From: Hyphomicrobiales bacterium
GTDB taxonomy: Bacteria; Pseudomonadota; Alphaproteobacteria; Rhizobiales; Aestuariivirgaceae
NCBI GenBank assembly: GCA_025362535.1
Contig: JANYGE010000267.1
Span: 1 to 9,727 of the forward strand
DNA: 9,727 nucleotides
Direction of reading: 5' to 3'
In this document: positions 6,864-9,727 of the stretch, piece after piece
Layout: each line of letters begins with the position of its first letter
Position numbering within the stretch: position 1 is the first letter of the stretch
The notes under the pieces: generated by a model
Told to the model about the DNA's origin: nothing
The model's input: the letters and a program-made list of their open reading frames with translations, nothing else
Databases searched by the model: none
Made by a program: the position numbers and the translations under genes

Positions 6864-7867
6864 CACAGCCAACCCTTGCGTCGGAAGTAATAGATAGGAA
6901 GAACCGCGGATAATATCATGAGGGCAATGGCCAAGGGATAGCCATAATCCCAGCCAAGCTCAGGCATATGAGTGAAATTCATGCCATAGAGACTAGCCAC
7001 CAAAGTGGGCGGCAGAAAAATAACCGACGCAATCGAGAAAATCTTGATAATGCCATTCTGCTCAATCGAAATCATGCCAAGCACAGCATCCAGCAAAAAA
7101 CTAATTTTGCCGTTCAAGAAACCTGCATGATCAGAAAGAGAGATGATATCGCGCTGCACCACTTTCAACCGCGCTTTATTTTCCTTCACATCTTTGGTCA
7201 GCTTCATTTGATCAAGCAAAGCTTGCATAAACGCCGCCATGCGCCCAATCGAAACCAAGCTTTCGCGCATCTTTGAAGTGAAGTCGCCCTCTTCGCCAAC
7301 CTTACCCAGAAGCAATTCTAAATTCTTCGGCTTGCGACGTTTCAGGGTTTTTTCCGGCCGCAAAAAGGAGGTGTCAAACACCTGTTTGGACGTTTCATCC
7401 ACAATCGCCCCGACGCGTTCCAGATGATCAGCGCCACGATCAACCACAGCTTCAATCAGGCTGATCAGAACCCCCCAACCCGTCATAGCCGTGATTTGTG
7501 GTTTGGTCGCCTGCTTCACATAAACTGGAAAAGCTTGAGGATGGTGATAGCGAATAGTAACCAGTTGATGACCTTTGATAATAAACGTCACTGGAGAAGA
7601 CTCAGGCCTATCATCATCGCCGCGCCGGATAAGATTGGCCGTCATAAAAGCCGCACCGTCTTCCTGATAAAGGCGCGATGAAGCCTCAATCTCAGCGAGT
7701 TCGCCGCGCGTTGGAATATCAATCCCAAGAGCAGCCTCCACATTGGCTTCTTCCACATCCGTAGGCTCCACCAAATCAAGCCAAACCGCTGCCACCAAAG
7801 TAGCTGCTGAACACTCCGCAGGATGTTCAATTAGGTGATCTTTTTCAGTTCCGTAAACACTAAGCAT
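6863..7867 (-). CDS. corA: CorA-type magnesium (divalent cation) channel
   Basis: CorA proteins are homopentameric channels that admit Mg2+, with a long cytoplasmic N-terminal sensor domain and two C-terminal membrane helices. The 334-residue product fits: WLDLVEPT (30-37) and the ASSRLYQEDGAAFMTA block near 62-77 are typical of the sensor domain, a long helical region covers about 130-270, TM1 (about 275-294) ends in the selectivity motif YGMN (294-297), the MPELGW loop follows, and TM2 leads to a basic tail YYFRRKGWL. The GMN motif favours Mg2+, although Co2+, Ni2+ or Zn2+ transport in this superfamily cannot be excluded. The start codon ATG at 7867 follows AGG with 4 bases spacing, and both lie in a hairpin. 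It is the first gene of a tightly coupled block with crcB. Confidence 0.95.
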   Translation of the reverse strand: MLSVYGTEKDHLIEHPAECSAATLVAAVWLDLVEPTDVEEANVEAALGIDIPTRGELAEIEASSRLYQEDGAAFMTANLIRRGDDDRPESSPVTFIIKGHQLVTIRYHHPQAFPVYVKQATKPQITAMTGWGVLISLIEAVVDRGADHLERVGAIVDETSKQVFDTSFLRPEKTLKRRKPKNLELLLGKVGEEGDFTSKMRESLVSIGRMAAFMQALLDQMKLTKDVKENKARLKVVQRDIISLSDHAGFLNGKISFLLDAVLGMISIEQNGIIKIFSIASVIFLPPTLVASLYGMNFTHMPELGWDYGYPLAIALMILSAVLPIYYFRRKGWL

Positions 7868-7880
7868 AAAACCTGCTTAG
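7860..7880 (-). promoter_or_regulatory. Hairpin spanning the corA start codon and ribosome binding site
   Basis: A perfect 7-bp inverted repeat, CTAAGCA (7880-7874 on the mRNA sense) and TGCTTAG (7866-7860), flanks a 7-base loop GGTTTTA. The Shine-Dalgarno AGG begins at the last stem base, the A of the ATG is the last loop base, and its TG opens the 3' arm. The stem therefore covers the initiation region of corA. It has 4 A-U and 3 G-C pairs, so it should be only moderately stable. Regulation by it is inference. Confidence 0.45.
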
Positions 7881-7908
7881 CGCCGCAAATTGCTGCTGCG
7901 CAAGAGGC

Positions 7909-8307
7909 TTAAGCGGAACGCCCAAACAAAGCCACCACTGCGGCTGCCGAAACACCTGAAAGTAGCGCACCCCAGGCCAAATCAATCATGGCAATTCTAA
8001 CGCCAAACCCTTTGATCACCGTCAAATTGGTAAGATCATAAGTGCCATAAGCCACCAAGCCAAGTCCTGCACCCAACATGAGGGCTTGCAGCGCGGACTT
8101 ACCGTCCAGTGCAGGCATTACTGCAAAATAAGTGAGTCCAGCTGCATAGAGCAAATAAAATGCAACGGCAGCACGAAGGTCAATATCGGGTCTGATGAGC
8201 GATCCCATTTCGCTTGCATAGATATCCTTCGCAACTAGACGCAGCCATACCATGTCGATTGATAAAAATATCGCCAGACTTGCCGCATAAACCAAAACTA
8301 ATTTCAT
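7909..8307 (-). CDS. DUF2177 family membrane protein
   Basis: A 132-residue inner-membrane protein of the uncharacterised DUF2177 family. It shows four hydrophobic segments (about 2-22, 45-66, 72-90 and 104-128). Conserved-looking polar residues sit in or beside them: FLSIDMVWL near 14-22, YGTYDLTNLTVIKGF near 88-102 and MIDLAWG near 108-114, typical of this family. The ATG at 8307 is preferred because GGAGAGG (8313-8319) lies 5 bases upstream; the alternative GTG at 8313 would overlap that site. The start lies 2 bases after the DUF1365 stop, so the genes form one translation unit. Gene context suggests a lipid-linked membrane role, but no activity can be assigned from sequence. After its stop, 41 bases lead to corA. 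Confidence 0.9.
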   Translation of the reverse strand: MKLVLVYAASLAIFLSIDMVWLRLVAKDIYASEMGSLIRPDIDLRAAVAFYLLYAAGLTYFAVMPALDGKSALQALMLGAGLGLVAYGTYDLTNLTVIKGFGVRIAMIDLAWGALLSGVSAAAVVALFGRSA

Positions 8308-8309
8308 CG

Positions 8310-9095
8310 TCACCTCTCCACTGCGTTCTGCGCATTATCTGCAAAAGAAATATTGGGTTTTAACGCAGGTGGTCTTTCTGCAAGCGGCAGGCCTTTCCAC
8401 CAGAGTTTAAGAGCCTCCCAGTGAATGCCCCCCATCACTTTCAAAGGCTGCAACGGCAAACTGAAAAACGAACGGAGCAATGCGGCATCAGTAAGCTTCA
8501 CACGCACTCCTTTAAACCAAGCATGCATGACCGCCTGGTCATCCACCTTTAAGGCAATGCCCAACGCCAGATCTTCGCAAGGTGGTTTAGCCGAAAAATC
8601 ATACCGCCCTTCAACAGCATTAAACGGCGAAACATAAAACTTCTTTGCATGCGTTTGATGGCCGGTCGTTCCAGCCGGAATCACATAGGAATGGCGTTCA
8701 CCGAAAGTATTGCTCACCTCATAAATCATCAAGCACACTGAACCCTCAGCATCATAACAATAATAGGTGGTCAAAGGATTGAACATCCGACCTAAAACAG
8801 CTGGATAACACAGCATGAAAATCCGCTTGACCTTATCACCACAGCCAGCTTGCCGCACCAGAAACCACACATGATCGCGAATGGCGGTGCCGTCGCCAGG
8901 TCCAAATCTCTGATCGAAAATGCTGAACAGATTGAACCGATTATAACTGAAGAATTTGAGACGTTTGTTCAGCTCTGGCAACTCATCCAAATCAACAAAG
9001 AAATTATACACTCTATAGCGCAGCTGATGCTTTACGGGCTGCACGCGCCTATGCACCACTTCGCCCACATAAAGGCATGACTCAACCTCACTCAT
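8310..9095 (-). CDS. DUF1365 family protein
   Basis: A 261-residue protein of the DUF1365 family, whose biochemical role I cannot assign. Family blocks are visible in order: CLYVGEVVHRRVQPVKHQLRY near 7-27 with YNFFVDLDEL, YNRFNLFSIFDQRFGPGDG near 51-69, GRMFNPLTTYYCY near 101-113, YEVSNTFGERHSYVIP near 125-140 and AKKFYVSPFNAVEGRYDF near 150-167. No signal peptide or clear membrane segment is seen. The ATG at 9095 overlaps the stop of the FAD oxidoreductase gene by 4 bases (ATGA), with GAGGCGG just upstream. DUF1365 proteins usually travel with an FAD-dependent amine oxidase-like protein and a cyclopropane-fatty-acid-synthase-like methyltransferase, so a role in modifying membrane fatty acids is the best contextual guess. 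Confidence 0.92.
   Translation of the reverse strand: MSEVESCLYVGEVVHRRVQPVKHQLRYRVYNFFVDLDELPELNKRLKFFSYNRFNLFSIFDQRFGPGDGTAIRDHVWFLVRQAGCGDKVKRIFMLCYPAVLGRMFNPLTTYYCYDAEGSVCLMIYEVSNTFGERHSYVIPAGTTGHQTHAKKFYVSPFNAVEGRYDFSAKPPCEDLALGIALKVDDQAVMHAWFKGVRVKLTDAALLRSFFSLPLQPLKVMGGIHWEALKLWWKGLPLAERPPALKPNISFADNAQNAVER
8313..8319 (-). promoter_or_regulatory. Ribosome binding site deciding the DUF2177 start
   Basis: GGAGAGG on the minus strand ends 5 bases before ATG 8307 and sits within the last codons of the DUF1365 gene. It leaves no spacing for the GTG at 8313, which settles the start in favour of ATG. Confidence 0.6.
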
Positions 9096-9727
9096 TCAAC
9101 CGCCTCTAATTTAGATACAAAAATCCGGTCGCTTTGCTTGGCCACGATCCACGGGCGCACAACACCACCCAATTGTTCAGCCACAGCAAGACCTGCCTGC
9201 AAGCCATCTTCATGAAATCCAGCTCCAAAATGCGCACCACAAAACCATGTCTTATTGTGACCTTGAAGAGCCCATAGTTGTTTCTGGGCCTTGCGCGTTT
9301 GCGTGGTGAAAATGGGATGCGTGTAATTGATACTCTGCATCACCAATTCCGCAGCTGGAGTTTTTCGTGCATTGATTGACACAAATAAATTTGTTGCCGT
9401 TTGCAAGGGTTGCAAAGCATTCATCCAATAAGTTACCGAAGCTTGATTGTTTTTCACATCACCTTGCGAAACATAATTCCAGCTTGACCATAAGCGTTTG
9501 CGCTTTGGCATAAAACTTTCATCACGGTGCAATGTCGCTACATTGTGCGAATATTTGAAAGTGGAAAGCAGATGAGTTTCAGCAACACTCGGAGTTTCCA
9601 GCATTGCAAGGGCCGCATCGGCATGTGTGGCAATCACCACTTGATCAAACTGTTCCAAAAACCCGTTTTCGCCGCGCAATTGCACCCCTAAACCGGAACG
9701 ATCAATCGCATGCACAGCACAGCCCTT
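9092..9727 (-). CDS. FAD-dependent amine oxidase-like oxidoreductase (C-terminal part)
   Basis: The last 211 residues of a protein whose N-terminal part, including the FAD-binding Rossmann fold, lies beyond the right edge; the frame is open to base 9727. DQVVIATHADAALAML (about 32-47) is the typical strand-helix following the substrate domain in NAD/FAD-dependent amine-oxidase-like proteins, and CGAHFGAGFHEDGLQAGLAVAE (about 164-185) is the C-terminal FAD-contact block (GFHEDGL). An apparent GTG start at 9715 is internal and should not be used. Proteins of this type that are paired with DUF1365 are thought to act on lipids, probably as desaturase or dehydrogenase-like enzymes; the substrate is not visible here. 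It is the first gene of the visible run and overlaps the DUF1365 start by 4 bases. Confidence 0.88.
   Translation of the reverse strand, partial: KGCAVHAIDRSGLGVQLRGENGFLEQFDQVVIATHADAALAMLETPSVAETHLLSTFKYSHNVATLHRDESFMPKRKRLWSSWNYVSQGDVKNNQASVTYWMNALQPLQTATNLFVSINARKTPAAELVMQSINYTHPIFTTQTRKAQKQLWALQGHNKTWFCGAHFGAGFHEDGLQAGLAVAEQLGGVVRPWIVAKQSDRIFVSKLEAVE

Noticed and set aside
6864..6872. TTG start of crcB 3 codons upstream
   Set aside because: ATG at 6863 forms a TGATG junction with corA, as at the next junction, and gives the usual N-terminus.
9713..9715. GTG as the start of the FAD oxidoreductase gene
   Set aside because: The frame stays open to the window edge and the protein fragment lacks the N-terminal FAD-binding fold, so the GTG is internal.

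Overview
The window looks like chromosomal DNA of an alphaproteobacterium, most likely of the Hyphomicrobiales (Rhizobiales) side of the class. Supporting signs are a bacterial ATP12-type F1-ATPase assembly chaperone, an acyl-CoA carboxylase beta chain of propionyl-CoA carboxylase type, the run crcB - RluA-family synthase - ATP12 - carboxylase beta chain (an order I recall from that group), and an intergenic palindromic repeat of the kind common in their genomes. Base composition is near balanced by eye. The genus cannot be named from the window.

Layout. At the left, a minus-strand gene for a secreted protein of unknown function (77-1255) stands back to back with rimO (plus strand, 1367-2692), the S12 methylthiotransferase; they share a 111-base divergent promoter region. 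rimO converges on the following minus-strand genes, and a large imperfect inverted repeat (2696-2784) fills the gap. From 2788 to the right edge every gene is on the minus strand, so transcription runs right to left: a partial FAD-dependent amine oxidase-like gene, a DUF1365 gene, a DUF2177 membrane-protein gene, corA, crcB, an RluA-family pseudouridine synthase gene, an ATP12 gene, a small secreted-protein gene and the carboxylase beta-chain gene.

Within that run there are two tightly coupled blocks. The first is FAD oxidoreductase - DUF1365 - DUF2177, with a 4-base ATGA overlap at the first junction and a 2-base gap at the second; it resembles lipid-modification clusters that often also carry a cyclopropane-fatty-acid-synthase-like methyltransferase, which is not in this window. 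The second is corA - crcB - rluA-type - ATP12, with two 1-base TGATG junctions and one 23-base overlap. It links divalent-cation transport, fluoride export, 23S rRNA modification and ATP synthase assembly. The carboxylase gene closes the run.

No mobile element, CRISPR array, tRNA or rRNA gene was seen, and no gap between genes reaches 300 bases. Most of the content is ordinary housekeeping. The points worth a second look are two hairpins over translation starts (carboxylase gene and corA), a valine at a known substrate-specificity position of the carboxylase beta chain, the double palindrome between rimO and the carboxylase gene, and two uncharacterised secreted proteins.
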